From Neisseria dentiae (GTDB lineage: Bacteria > Pseudomonadota > Gammaproteobacteria > Burkholderiales > Neisseriaceae), in the NCBI RefSeq assembly GCF_024580525.1, contig NZ_JANIKQ010000011.1, positions 1 to 64,000 on the forward strand: a stretch of 64,000 bases of DNA. Reading direction: 5' to 3'. Within the stretch, counting starts at the first letter, position 1. Each line of letters opens with the position of its first letter. A program made the position numbers and the translations under genes. Below the pieces are notes generated by a model. The model was given only the letters and a program-made list of their open reading frames with translations, did no database searches and was not told the origin of the DNA. Shown here piece after piece: positions 54,152-62,088 of this stretch.

Positions 54152-54269
54152 GATCCCTTCCCTTAATTTGGCTTGTGTGCGGCAAACATTTTCCCATATC
54201 CAAACCGAACCGCAACCGCTTACAGCCAAAGACCTTTGCAAAATTCCTTTCAGCATCTTAAAACCCCTG

Positions 54270-54349
54270 CGTCATGCTCGGGCTTGACCCGAGCATCTTT
54301 TTGCTGCAAAAGAAATAACAGATACCCGGGGCAAGCCCGATAATGACGG
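54270..54349. repeat. paired CTCGGGC repeat arms
   Basis: CGTCATGCTCGGGCTTGACC and GGGGCAAGCCCGATAATGAC separated by about 40 bases, with an AGACCTTTGCAAAATTCC remnant just before. The 345-base gap 54152..54496 holds only this, two DUS and the terminator below. Confidence 0.55.
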
Positions 54350-54401
54350 AATCAAACATTTCAGACGGCCTCAATGAGTTTTGCAAATATCGGCAAAAAT
54401 A

Positions 54402-54434
54402 AAGCCGTCTGAAAATACGGTTTCAGACGGCCTT
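54402..54434 (-). terminator. DUS-pair terminator after the HAD hydrolase gene
   Basis: AAGCCGTCTGAAA (one base off the DUS) and TTTCAGACGGCCTT around a short loop, about 60 bases past the stop. Confidence 0.65.
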
Positions 54435-54496
54435 ATCTGTGCCAAACCCTTAGCAGTTTTTCAAACACCCACAACACGACCGCAGCGGGACGAAAA

Positions 54497-55288
54497 TCAG
54501 ATAATACCCAACGCTTTCAATCCGTTATACACACCGTCTTCCTCTACTGTCGGGCAGATATAGTCCGCCTCGGCTTTCAAATCGGGATGACCGTTGCCCA
54601 TCGCCACGCCGAAACCCACGGCTTTCATCATCTCGATATCGTTCAAACCGTCGCCGAAAGCCATCACGTCCTGCATATCAATGCCCAGCTCGGCCACCGC
54701 CGTGCGGATACCGCGCGCCTTCGAACCTTGTGCATCGAGCATATCCACCGCCAATTCGTGCCAGCGCACGGTTTTGTAGCCGTGTTTCGCCGCTTCGGCC
54801 GCCACTTCCGCTTCGCGGTCGTCCGCATAAAAACCAAGCATCTGAAACACTTCGTTGCGGCGGTAAAATTCCTTGTCCACCGGGTGGTCGGGCAGAATAT
54901 GCGCCATCGCTTCCTCCACCGTAGGCACAGGTTCGGAAACGGCGATGGTGTGGTCGGCCACAAACGCATAGGGAATACCCTCGCGGTCGAAATAGGCGCA
55001 CATCGCATCCACCTTAGCGGTTTCCAACGGGCATTTTTGCAGCACTTCGCCGCGGTAGCGGATAAACTGGCCGTTAATGGTGAGCAGCAGATCCATGCCC
55101 GCTTCTTCCACCACGGCGCGCACTTTGGCGGGCATCGCGGCATACGGGCGGCCGGTGGCGATGGCGGTGAGAATGCCGCGCGCCTTCAACGCTTTCATGG
55201 CTTCGGCCACCGACGGACGAAGCGTGTCGGTGTATTTGCGGTAAAGCGTGTCGTCAATGTCGAAAAAGATGATTTTGGGAGTTTGCAT
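54497..55288 (-). CDS. HAD-superfamily phosphatase, Cof/YidA type
   Basis: Cytoplasmic phosphatase of 263 residues from ATG 55288. Motif I FFDIDDTLY (Asp10, Asp12), motif II in ILTAIATGRPYAAM, a lysine in SKARGI and motif IV DVMAFGDGLNDIEMMKAVGFGVAMGNGHPDLK, the standard Cof-type layout with a C2B cap between. These enzymes dephosphorylate sugar phosphates or cofactors such as FMN and PLP; the substrate is unknown. The frame is open upstream to 55438, but ATG 55288 gives the normal start and follows AGAAAG. Confidence 0.88.
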   Translation of the reverse strand: MQTPKIIFFDIDDTLYRKYTDTLRPSVAEAMKALKARGILTAIATGRPYAAMPAKVRAVVEEAGMDLLLTINGQFIRYRGEVLQKCPLETAKVDAMCAYFDREGIPYAFVADHTIAVSEPVPTVEEAMAHILPDHPVDKEFYRRNEVFQMLGFYADDREAEVAAEAAKHGYKTVRWHELAVDMLDAQGSKARGIRTAVAELGIDMQDVMAFGDGLNDIEMMKAVGFGVAMGNGHPDLKAEADYICPTVEEDGVYNGLKALGII

Positions 55289-55444
55289 AGCGTTTCTTTC
55301 TGAATGGGTTCCGGCAAACCGCCGGAAACCGCCAGTTTGCCCCGATACGCACCGCACCCGTTTGATATCGGGCAACAATCGTGCGGATAAGGCCTGAGCC
55401 TTTGCAAAATAACTGAAGGCCGTCTGAAAGCCGGCCAACCTTTT

Positions 55445-56845
55445 TCAGACGGCCTCCAACACCCTCACCGCCGCCTTACCCTGCTTGAATTTGGCTTTCA
55501 ACAGCGGCGGCAGGGTTTCGTCGAAATACCATTGCCCGTCGGGCAGCGCCAGCGCACCGCCTTCGCAATGCAACACCACCGACCGCCCCGACAGATTGTC
55601 GCTTTCCACGATTTCGATTTTACGCGCCCTGCCCCAATCCGCCACCGGCAGATTGTGCGCCAACGAAGAGATACGGCGGTTTTGCACTTCGATGCCGTCC
55701 GCCGTGGCACAGCCGCCGTCGCAACGCCCCACTTCCTGCACAGGACACGGCACGCCTTTGGCATGGGTTTGCGGCAGAATATCGAGCGACGACGGGCACA
55801 AGCCGTGCGCCTGCGCCCACTCCGCCAGCGCGCGTTTGGCGGCTTTTTTGTGTATAAACAAACCGTTGGGCGGCTGCCGCCTGCTGCCTTCCGCCAGCGG
55901 CACCACCCGCGCCTGCAAACGCGCCTGCTCGTCGGGCGCAAACTGAACCGTTAAATAACGGTTGGCGCTTTCAGACGGCCTGATGCCGTATTGTTGTGCC
56001 AGTTGCGCTTTCAGCCACAGCGCATGAAGCGCCCCCAACGCCGGTATAAAACGCAGGCTGCCGGTTTCCAACACAAACGGCTGGTTCTTTTTAAGATGCA
56101 GCATCGCCGCCACTTCGGCAAACGCCTTTTCATGCACGCGGATATCCAGCGCACACCCCCTGCCGTCAAGCCAAACCGACACGCCCGGCGTATCGGGCAG
56201 CGCATAAACCTGCTCCGCCAAATCCGCCCCCAACCAAGCCGGCGGCAGCTTCGGATTCATCAGCGCGCGGCAGTGGTTTTCCCATTCGCCGCCCTTCTCC
56301 GCCAAGCTGGCCTCCAAAAAATCGGCCAACGCCAACACATCGGTCATCGCACGGTGGCGGCTTTCCGCCCGAATACCGAAACGCTCGATGATGCTGTCGA
56401 GATTATGCTTGTGAAACTGCGGATAAAGGCGGCGCGACAATTGCACGCTGCACAAAGCCGGCGCGGCGAAATCCACGCCCGCACGCCGGAATTCGTGGCA
56501 CAGAAAGGTGTAGTCGAAACGGCTGTTGTGCGCCACCAGCAGCGAGCCGCGCAACAGCGGCAGCAATTCGGCCGCCAAGTCGGCAAATAGCGGCGCACCG
56601 GCCACCATCTCATTACTGATGCCGGTTAAACGGGTAATAAACGCCGAAAGCGGCTGCTGCGGGTTCACCAACCATTCGTGCCGCTCTGCCCTGCCGTTTT
56701 CAAAGCGCAGCAACGCCACCTCGGTAATGCGGTCTTCAAACAGATTGCCGCCCGTCGATTCGATGTCCACCACGGCCACCGACACGCCCAAACGGCCGAA
56801 ACACGCCGCCAACAGCGGCCAACGATCAGAGGCTTGCGCCATCAT
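55445..56845 (-). CDS. DnaQ-like 3'-5' exonuclease with UvrC/Cho-like C-terminal part
   Basis: 466 residues. N-terminal DEDDh exonuclease: VVDIESTGGNLFEDRITEVALL (Asp, Glu), HNSRFDYTFLCHEF (Asp), HRAMTDVLALADFL (His, Asp). The second half begins with QVYALPDTPGVSVWLDGRG, where a GIY-YIG nuclease domain normally starts, but the GIY/YIG residues and the catalytic Arg are not recognisable, so it looks degenerate. A CPVQEVGRCDGGC segment resembles the cysteine cluster of UvrC/Cho proteins. Similar fusions with an intact GIY-YIG are known. The TGA stop is formed inside a DUS (EAV-stop). Starts near the tRNA promoter. Confidence 0.75.
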   Translation of the reverse strand: MMAQASDRWPLLAACFGRLGVSVAVVDIESTGGNLFEDRITEVALLRFENGRAERHEWLVNPQQPLSAFITRLTGISNEMVAGAPLFADLAAELLPLLRGSLLVAHNSRFDYTFLCHEFRRAGVDFAAPALCSVQLSRRLYPQFHKHNLDSIIERFGIRAESRHRAMTDVLALADFLEASLAEKGGEWENHCRALMNPKLPPAWLGADLAEQVYALPDTPGVSVWLDGRGCALDIRVHEKAFAEVAAMLHLKKNQPFVLETGSLRFIPALGALHALWLKAQLAQQYGIRPSESANRYLTVQFAPDEQARLQARVVPLAEGSRRQPPNGLFIHKKAAKRALAEWAQAHGLCPSSLDILPQTHAKGVPCPVQEVGRCDGGCATADGIEVQNRRISSLAHNLPVADWGRARKIEIVESDNLSGRSVVLHCEGGALALPDGQWYFDETLPPLLKAKFKQGKAAVRVLEAV

Positions 56846-56903
56846 ATTTCCGATTAAATTCAAATAACAGGCCGCCATTCTACACTTTTTCGCCGGGTGC
56901 TGC

Positions 56904-56932
56904 TTGACAGCATTAACCGTGATTCCTATAAT
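56904..56932 (+). promoter_or_regulatory. sigma-70 promoter of the tRNA-Arg/tRNA-Glu unit
   Basis: TTGACA (56904-56909), 17-base spacer, TATAAT (56927-56932): a consensus promoter 13 bases before the tRNA-Arg 5' end. Confidence 0.85.
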
Positions 56933-56945
56933 ACGCATCTTTCAC

Positions 56946-57022
56946 GCACCCGTAGCTCAGTTGGATAGAGTATCTGGCTACGAACCAGAGGGTCGGGCGT
57001 TCGAATCGCTCCGGGTGCGCCA
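56946..57022 (+). tRNA. tRNA-Arg (anticodon ACG)
   Basis: 77 bases. GCACCCG/CGGGTGC acceptor, AGCTCAGTTGGATAGAG D-arm, anticodon loop CTACGAA (ACG), T-arm with GTTCGAATC, encoded CCA. Confidence 0.97.
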
Positions 57023-57036
57023 CAGTTTATTTATCC

Positions 57037-57111
57037 GCGCCCATCGTCTAGCGGTTAGGACATCGCCCTTTCACGGCGGTAACCGGGGTTCGATTCCCCG
57101 TGGGCGTGCCA
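57037..57111 (+). tRNA. tRNA-Glu (anticodon TTC)
   Basis: 75 bases. GCGCCCA/TGGGCGT acceptor (one G-T pair), D-arm TCGTCTAGCGGTTAGGA, anticodon loop CTTTCAC (TTC), T-arm GGGGTTCGATTCCCC, encoded CCA. Fourteen bases after tRNA-Arg, probably co-transcribed. Confidence 0.97.
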
Positions 57112-57623
57112 TATAAAAACAAAGCCCTTGAAGATTTCAAGGGCTTTGTTTTTTCATTCACATTCATTACCAAACAGGCCGTCTGAACCCGTTTTTCAGA
57201 CGGCCTGCATATCTTCCCCAACCTTTCCGGCAAACGGCAGACTTTCTGCGCGGCATAATCGAAGCACACCATACCCGTTTGCACTTTGGCAATACTGCGG
57301 CCGTCGCTTTCGCGGCTGATGTGGTAAAGCAACGCAAAGCCGCTGCGGCCGATGTCGTCTGCGCCCATTTCCACCGCCAGCTCATCGCCGTGATGCGCCT
57401 GCGCCAAATACTGAACCGCCGCATCCGCCATAATCAAGCCTGCCCCGCCTGCATCCAGCTCGCTGAAACCGTGCCGCGCAAGCCAGCGCATACGGCACTC
57501 ATGGCACAAACGCAACACCGCATCATTGGCCAGATGGTTGCCGTAATTGATATCGCCGATTTGCACCGTGAGGCCGGTGCGGAACAAAACCTTTTCAGGC
57601 AAAGGCAGATTGATGCGCGGCAT
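57048..57623 (-). CDS. YbgC-like acyl-CoA thioesterase (hot-dog fold), 3' end runs into tRNA-Glu
   Basis: Hot-dog fold thioesterase of the 4HBT/YbgC type: [29 protein letters not shown] contains the conserved Asp-Asn-His loop region, followed by [26 protein letters not shown]. Homology ends around residue 135-150 ([14 protein letters not shown]). No stop codon occurs there, so the frame continues through an inverted DUS pair and a terminator and stops at 57048 on the antisense side of tRNA-Glu, giving 191 residues with a meaningless tail. Either the tail is tolerated or the 3' end is frameshifted. Function probably acyl-CoA hydrolysis; substrate unknown. Confidence 0.7.
   Translation of the reverse strand: MPRINLPLPEKVLFRTGLTVQIGDINYGNHLANDAVLRLCHECRMRWLARHGFSELDAGGAGLIMADAAVQYLAQAHHGDELAVEMGADDIGRSGFALLYHISRESDGRSIAKVQTGMVCFDYAAQKVCRLPERLGKICRPSEKRVQTACLVMNVNEKTKPLKSSRALFLYGTPTGNRTPVTAVKGRCPNR
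57121..57154 (+). terminator. rho-independent terminator of the tRNA unit
   Basis: AAAGCCCTTGAA and TTCAAGGGCTTT form a 12-base stem with a short loop, followed by GTTTTTT. Confidence 0.85.
57175..57207. terminator. DUS-pair hairpin within the 3' part of the thioesterase frame
   Basis: CAGGCCGTCTGAA and TTCAGACGGCCTG around a seven-base loop. It would normally follow the thioesterase stop codon; here the frame reads through it. Confidence 0.65.
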
Positions 57624-57866
57624 AAAAACCCTCCAAACAAAAATAACAGCTTGAAACCATTGCCAACCGGCAACAGCCCAAAGCGTTATTGTAACGGATT
57701 CTGCACAAAAACCGCCCGCCTGCGCAACGCTTCTCTTCCGCCGCTTCCCACTTTCGGCGGCAGATTATTCAGACGGCCTATTTTTGTTGTCGCGTGTAGT
57801 TTTCAGGGCGAAACTGATATAATTTGCCTGTTATTCAATATTTCACCCAGATTTGGAGGATTTTCT

Positions 57867-58931
57867 ATGGCACTCGTATCCATGCGCCAGCTGCTCGACC
57901 ATGCCGCCGAAAACAGCTACGGCCTGCCCGCTTTCAACGTGAACAACCTCGAACAAATGCGCGCGATTATGGAAGCCGCCGACCAAGTTAACGCCCCCGT
58001 TATCGTGCAGGCCAGTGCCGGCGCGCGCAAATATGCCGGCGCGCCGTTTCTGCGCCACCTGATTCTGGCGGCCATCGAAGAATTCCCGCACATTCCCGTG
58101 GTAATGCACCAAGACCACGGTGCCTCGCCCGACGTATGCCAACGTTCCATCCAGCTCGGTTTCAGCTCGGTGATGATGGACGGCTCGCTGCTCGAAGACG
58201 GCAAAACCCCGTCCACCTACGAATATAACGCCGAAGTAACCCGCAAAGTGGTAGAGTTTTCCCATGCCTGCGGCGTATCGGTCGAAGGCGAAATCGGCGT
58301 TTTGGGCAATCTGGAAACCGGCGAGGCAGGCGAAGAAGACGGCGTGGGTGCGGCCGGCAAACTCTCCCACGACCAAATGCTCACCAGCGTGGAAGATGCC
58401 ACCCGCTTCGTGCGCGACACGGGTGTGGACGCGCTGGCGATTGCCATCGGTACCAGCCACGGTGCCTACAAATTCACCCGCCCCCCCACCGGCGACGTTT
58501 TGCGCATCGACCGCATCAAAGAAATCCATGCTGCCCTGCCCAACACCCACATCGTGATGCACGGCTCCAGCTCGGTGCCGCAGGAATGGCTGAAAATCAT
58601 CAACGAACACGGCGGCAACATCGGCGAAACCTACGGCGTGCCGGTGGAAGAAATCGTGGAAGGCATCAAACACGGCGTGCGCAAAGTCAACATCGACACC
58701 GACCTGCGCCTGGCCTCCACCGGCGCCATCCGCAAATTCATGGCCGAAAACCCCGCCGAATTCGATCCGCGCAAATATCTGGCCAAAACCGTAGAAGCCA
58801 TGAAACAAATCTGTATCGACCGCTACACCGCGTTCGGCTGCGAAGGCCAGGCCGGCAAAATCAAACCGGTTTCACTGGAAAAAATGGCCGCCCGCTATGC
58901 CAAAGGCGAACTCAACCAGATTGTGAAATAA
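57867..58931 (+). CDS. fba: class II fructose-bisphosphate aldolase
   Basis: Zinc-dependent aldolase of glycolysis and gluconeogenesis, cleaving fructose-1,6-bisphosphate to DHAP and GAP. 354 residues from ATG 57867, which follows GGAGGATTTTCT. Conserved segments: [49 protein letters not shown] (zinc His and catalytic Asp), [20 protein letters not shown], and GTSHGAYKF with a zinc His; [13 protein letters not shown] and [10 protein letters not shown] follow. The open frame starts much earlier (57279) but that part is non-coding. The AT-rich 243-base upstream gap 57624..57866 holds a DUS and presumably the promoter. Confidence 0.96.
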   Translation: MALVSMRQLLDHAAENSYGLPAFNVNNLEQMRAIMEAADQVNAPVIVQASAGARKYAGAPFLRHLILAAIEEFPHIPVVMHQDHGASPDVCQRSIQLGFSSVMMDGSLLEDGKTPSTYEYNAEVTRKVVEFSHACGVSVEGEIGVLGNLETGEAGEEDGVGAAGKLSHDQMLTSVEDATRFVRDTGVDALAIAIGTSHGAYKFTRPPTGDVLRIDRIKEIHAALPNTHIVMHGSSSVPQEWLKIINEHGGNIGETYGVPVEEIVEGIKHGVRKVNIDTDLRLASTGAIRKFMAENPAEFDPRKYLAKTVEAMKQICIDRYTAFGCEGQAGKIKPVSLEKMAARYAKGELNQIVK

Positions 58932-58964
58932 ACCGCTCAAACACACACACGTTCTAACAAAACC

Positions 58965-58998
58965 AAAGGCCGTCTGAAACTTTTCAGACGGCCTTTTA
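58965..58998 (+). terminator. DUS-pair terminator after fba
   Basis: AAAGGCCGTCTGAAA and TTTCAGACGGCCTTT nearly adjacent, then TTAG. About 34 bases past the stop. Confidence 0.75.
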
Positions 58999-59151
58999 GC
59001 ACGGTTTTACACAGAATGAATAAAAAACCACACCGCAACCCCGAATCAGCAAATTCACGTTAAGCAACATTGCCCTGCACGGCCGCTTTTATTTAGAATT
59101 TTAAACATGATACTTATATCCCAAACTACCCTAAAAAATGGAGTGTCCATT

Positions 59152-59358
59152 ATGAAAGCCAAATTATACCTATGCACAACAGCTATATTGATGCTCTCTG
59201 CCTGTGTAAATGTAATACCTCCAGATGAAGATGATCATTATGTATATCATGAGTATGACGTACCTTCGTCTCCCGGTGGAAGTTACTATGAGTATCATGA
59301 ATACAAAACACCTCCTCGCGGTGATTATTATGAATATCATGAATACGGTGTTGACTGA
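59152..59358 (+). CDS. small lipoprotein with repeated YEYHEY motif
   Basis: 68 residues from ATG 59152 (site AATGGAGTG). Signal MKAKLYLCTTAILMLSAC with lipobox LSAC, Cys18 to be lipidated. The mature part contains three repeats of about 15 residues built on YVYHEY or YYEYHEY separated by Pro/Gly/Asp spacers (PSSPGGS, TPPRGD). Rich in Tyr, His and Glu, which could bind metal or surface ligands (inference). I do not recognise the family. An in-frame start at 59107 would precede the signal peptide and is rejected. Moderately AT-rich; followed by a terminator. Confidence 0.65.
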   Translation: MKAKLYLCTTAILMLSACVNVIPPDEDDHYVYHEYDVPSSPGGSYYEYHEYKTPPRGDYYEYHEYGVD

Positions 59359-59468
59359 TTAAGTCGAATGCAAACCATTTAAAATGGGTTGTCAAAAAGT
59401 CAATAATGTCATACTTGACTTCGCCTCCCTTTCTTTAATGGAGTGCGAAATACCAGCTACCCCATCCA

Positions 59469-59502
59469 AACGGTTACCTGAACAATCAAGGTAACCGTTT
59501 TT
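59469..59502 (+). terminator. rho-independent terminator
   Basis: AACGGTTACCTGA and the complementary AAGGTAACCGTT pair around a short loop and run into six T. Closes the lipoprotein gene. Confidence 0.75.
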
Positions 59503-59572
59503 TCATTTTAAGACGTGTTTCTCGTCCATATTTTCCACAATTAGCCCCTTTATCGGGGTGCCCATTGCCTTT

Positions 59573-59768
59573 TCAGGCAGCAGCAGGCACACGAAGCCTG
59601 TTGGCTGCCTTTAGCAGGTTCAGGCATACCGCTTTCAAATGGCTTTGCGCCAGCACTTTCCGTAAACCAAAATAACGCGCTCTTTTGCAGCCGAATTTCC
59701 AGTGCAGCGTACCGAAGGTTTGCTCGACCACATAGCGCACTTTCGACAGCTGCGTATTGCGCTGCCAT
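59573..59768 (-). pseudogene. IS5-family (IS1106-like) transposase, C-terminal remnant
   Basis: On the minus strand the sequence encodes about 65 residues: QRNTQLSKVRYVVEQTFGTL, then HWKFGCKRARYFGLRKVLAQ and SHLKAVCLNLLKAANRLRVP to a stop. This is the C-terminus of IS1106-type transposases (the YVVEQTFGTL motif). The rest of the element is missing. The 630-base gap 59359..59988 also holds AT-rich sequence and a fragment of the CTCGGGC repeat near 59950; nothing else coding. Confidence 0.75.
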
Positions 59769-59988
59769 CAGGGCATGAAAAAAGACAATAAGGTTAGGTT
59801 TATTAAAGATTATTTCTCTATTGAGAAGCCTGAATAGCACCCAAAATATCCCTTAGAGAGGTGCTACTCCAAAATAGCACCCATTTTGTCCCTTACGCCA
59901 AAATTTACACAATCCGACTTTTTCCAACAACTTGCTTAGTAGACATTCCGTTATGCTCGGGCCAAACCCAATTATCACACATGTACTT

Positions 59989-60888
59989 TTATTCAGCCGA
60001 TTCACCGGATGCCGCCGCAAAAGCCTCCTGCAACACCCGAAGCGCCGCCTCGGTTTTGGCCGACTGCACGCGATAGGAAGTTACGGCGTAAAGATTCACC
60101 ACCGGCAGCGACCATTCCGGCAGCACTACGGCCAAACGCCCCTGCCGCACATACTGCCGCACCTCCCCTTCCAATTGCAGCGACAGCCCCACGCCGCCCG
60201 CCGTGAGCGAACGCACAGTGGCAAGCTGGTTGCACGGCATACTGTCGGCAATGTCGAGCAGATAGCTTTCCGTGCCGTGCCTGAGCGTGATGCGTACCGG
60301 CAGAAAATGCAGCCAGCGGTGGCCGTGAAGCTGCTCCGGGCGCGTTATCGGCGGATGCTGCGCCAGATAATCGGGTGCCGCGCAAATCTGCCACGGCCAC
60401 GCCACCAAATGGCGGGCAATCAAATCGGGGTTGTCGAGCGAATGCTCGCCGCCGCGTATGGCGATATCGATGCCGCCCTGCTGCAAATCGAGCAAACGGT
60501 CGCCCACGTGCAGCACGGGGCGGATATTCGGATATTCGCGCTGCAAACGCTTCAAGGCCGCCTGAAACATTTGCGTGTCGGCAATGCCCGACGTAATCGC
60601 CAGATGCACTTCGCCCGCCGCCTCGGTTTTCAGGTTGTCGAGCGCGGTTTGCGTGTCGGCAAGCGTGCGGCGCAAACGGCCGCAATGCACGGCCAGCGCC
60701 CGCCCCGCGTCGGTGGGTGCCAGATGGCGGGTGCTGCGGTTGAGCAGCTTCACGCCGTGCAGGCTTTCCAAACGGGTAATGTGCTGGCTGACTGCGGAAG
60801 GCGTCATGCCCAGTGCGGCGGCGGCGGCGTTCATGCTGCCGTGTTCGAGCACGGCGGCAAACACCAGCAGCGGTTTGATGTCTTGCAT
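59989..60888 (-). CDS. LysR-family transcriptional regulator
   Basis: 299 residues. N-terminal winged helix-turn-helix (KPLLVFAAVLEHGSMNAAAAALGMTPSAVSQHITRLESLHGVKLLNRSTRHLAPT) and a periplasmic-binding-protein-like effector domain (about 90-299). Its helix-turn-helix and NRSTRHLAPT segment are typical of the group that includes many quinone/aldehyde-responsive LysR proteins. It is divergent from the NAD(P)-binding oxidoreductase gene at 61018, which it probably regulates (inference). Confidence 0.9.
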   Translation of the reverse strand: MQDIKPLLVFAAVLEHGSMNAAAAALGMTPSAVSQHITRLESLHGVKLLNRSTRHLAPTDAGRALAVHCGRLRRTLADTQTALDNLKTEAAGEVHLAITSGIADTQMFQAALKRLQREYPNIRPVLHVGDRLLDLQQGGIDIAIRGGEHSLDNPDLIARHLVAWPWQICAAPDYLAQHPPITRPEQLHGHRWLHFLPVRITLRHGTESYLLDIADSMPCNQLATVRSLTAGGVGLSLQLEGEVRQYVRQGRLAVVLPEWSLPVVNLYAVTSYRVQSAKTEAALRVLQEAFAAASGESAE

Positions 60889-61017
60889 TTTTCAGACGGC
60901 CTCAACATTGTTTAGTTAAGCTTAAAAATATAATCAGTAAATCAGGGATTATCAAGCGCTTCAAGCGGCCTTATACTGCACCTGTCTTAACAAACAACAT
61001 CCAAGAAAGGAAACATC
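60889..61017. promoter_or_regulatory. divergent promoter region of the LysR/oxidoreductase pair
   Basis: AT-rich 129 bases between the two start codons, with the palindrome TTAAGCTTAA at 60916-60925, a candidate LysR site, and a DUS at the left edge. Promoter boxes cannot be assigned with confidence. Confidence 0.4.
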
Positions 61018-61677
61018 ATGAAAATCGCAGTTATCGGTGCAACAGGTTATGTGGGCAATGCCGTGGTGCAGGAGCTGGCCGCACGCGGCCATGAAGTAAC
61101 CGCTTTCGCCCGCAACACCGGCAAAGTGTTTCAAGCGCCCAACGTTGATGCCGTGGCCGCCGACGTAACCGCCGCCGACTTTGCCGGCCGTCTGAAAGGT
61201 TTCGATGCCGTGGTGAGCGCGTTCAACCCCGGCTGGAACAACCCCAATATCGGCGCGGACTTCACCCGCGGCGCGAATGCCATCGTTGAAGCCGCCAAAG
61301 CCGCGCAAGTGCCGTATCTCTTGGTGGTGGGCGGCGCGGGCAGCCTGTATGTTGCGCCCGGTCTGCAAGTGATTGACACCCCCGCTTTCCCCAAAGAAAT
61401 CTACGACGGCGCCAACGCCGCCCGCAACCTCTTAACCGCCCTGCAACAACGCAGCGACGTTAACTGGGCATTCGTTTCCCCGCCCGCCCGTTTGGGTGCC
61501 GACGGCGGTTTCAACGAAGAGCGCACCGGCCGCTACCGTTTAGGCAAAGATGATTTGCTGATGGAAAGCAGCGAGGTGCCCGCCGGCATCAGCGTGGCCG
61601 ACCTGGCCGTGGCCATTGCGGACGATGTCGAGCAAAAAGCGCACCTGCACCAACGCTTTACCGTTGCGGCCGAATAA
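61018..61677 (+). CDS. NAD(P)-binding oxidoreductase (YwnB/atypical SDR type)
   Basis: 219 residues. Rossmann fold with glycine motif VIGATGYVGNAVVQEL (GxxGxxG), then DAVAADVTAADFAGRLKGFDAVVSAFNPG, a substrate region without the canonical YxxxK, and a conserved KDDLLM segment near the C-terminus, as in NmrA-like/atypical SDR proteins (family often annotated as NAD(P)-dependent oxidoreductase). ATG 61018 follows GAAAGGAAACATC. Likely a stress- or aldehyde-response gene controlled by the neighbouring LysR regulator (inference). Confidence 0.82.
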   Translation: MKIAVIGATGYVGNAVVQELAARGHEVTAFARNTGKVFQAPNVDAVAADVTAADFAGRLKGFDAVVSAFNPGWNNPNIGADFTRGANAIVEAAKAAQVPYLLVVGGAGSLYVAPGLQVIDTPAFPKEIYDGANAARNLLTALQQRSDVNWAFVSPPARLGADGGFNEERTGRYRLGKDDLLMESSEVPAGISVADLAVAIADDVEQKAHLHQRFTVAAE

Positions 61678-61772
61678 TCCGCCGTTATGCTCAGGCCGAG
61701 ACCTTGGCAAAAATGCCTTAAGGCCGAGACCTTTGCAAAAATACCTTAAGGCCGTCTGAAATGCTTAAATCC

Positions 61773-61876
61773 CGTCATTCCCGCGCAGGCGGGAATCCAG
61801 ATGGAAATATTGAAGTATTGATTAAACAAATACTTGGATGCCAAGCGTCTGGATTCCCGCCTGCGCGGGAATGACG
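61773..61876. repeat. dRS3-type inverted pair (CGTCATTCCCGCGCAGGCGG)
   Basis: CGTCATTCCCGCGCAGGCGG at the left and its complement at the right, about 55 bases apart, each itself a palindrome. This is the dRS3/RS3 repeat well known in N. meningitidis. The gap 61678..62088 also contains tandem GAGACCTTTGCAAAA remnants, DUS and the repeat at 61946. No gene. Confidence 0.8.
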
Positions 61877-61945
61877 GAGTTCAGCTTTTTTAGATAGCAA
61901 TTTGAATTTTGCAAAGGTCTCAGGCCGTCTGAAATACCCAAACGC

Positions 61946-62021
61946 CGTCATGCCCGGGCTTGACCGGAGTATCTGCTGCTTCTTTATAAACAATAAGATA
62001 CCCGGGCCAAGCCCAGGTATC
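61946..62021. repeat. degenerate paired CGGGCTTGACC repeat arms
   Basis: CGTCATGCCCGGGCTTGACC and GATACCCGGGCCAAGCCCAG about 30 bases apart; a diverged member of the dispersed palindrome family. Confidence 0.5.
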
Positions 62022-62088
62022 TTGCAACCACTTCAACACTCGAAACGGGTCTTGCAAAAATGCAGCCCTTTCCAAGCCTAACCGCCGG

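Noticed and set aside
58480-58495. Run of seven C in fba as a phase-variation tract
   Set aside because: It encodes conserved Arg-Pro-Pro-Thr in an essential metabolic enzyme and seven bases is below the usual unstable length.
57843-58808. 321-codon antisense frame opposite fba
   Set aside because: Shadow of fba codon bias with low-complexity composition and no start context.
61773-61876. Possible CRISPR array because of repeated palindromes
   Set aside because: Only two inverted repeat units with one spacer; this is the dRS3 repeat layout, with no cas gene nearby. I saw no regularly spaced direct repeats anywhere in the window.
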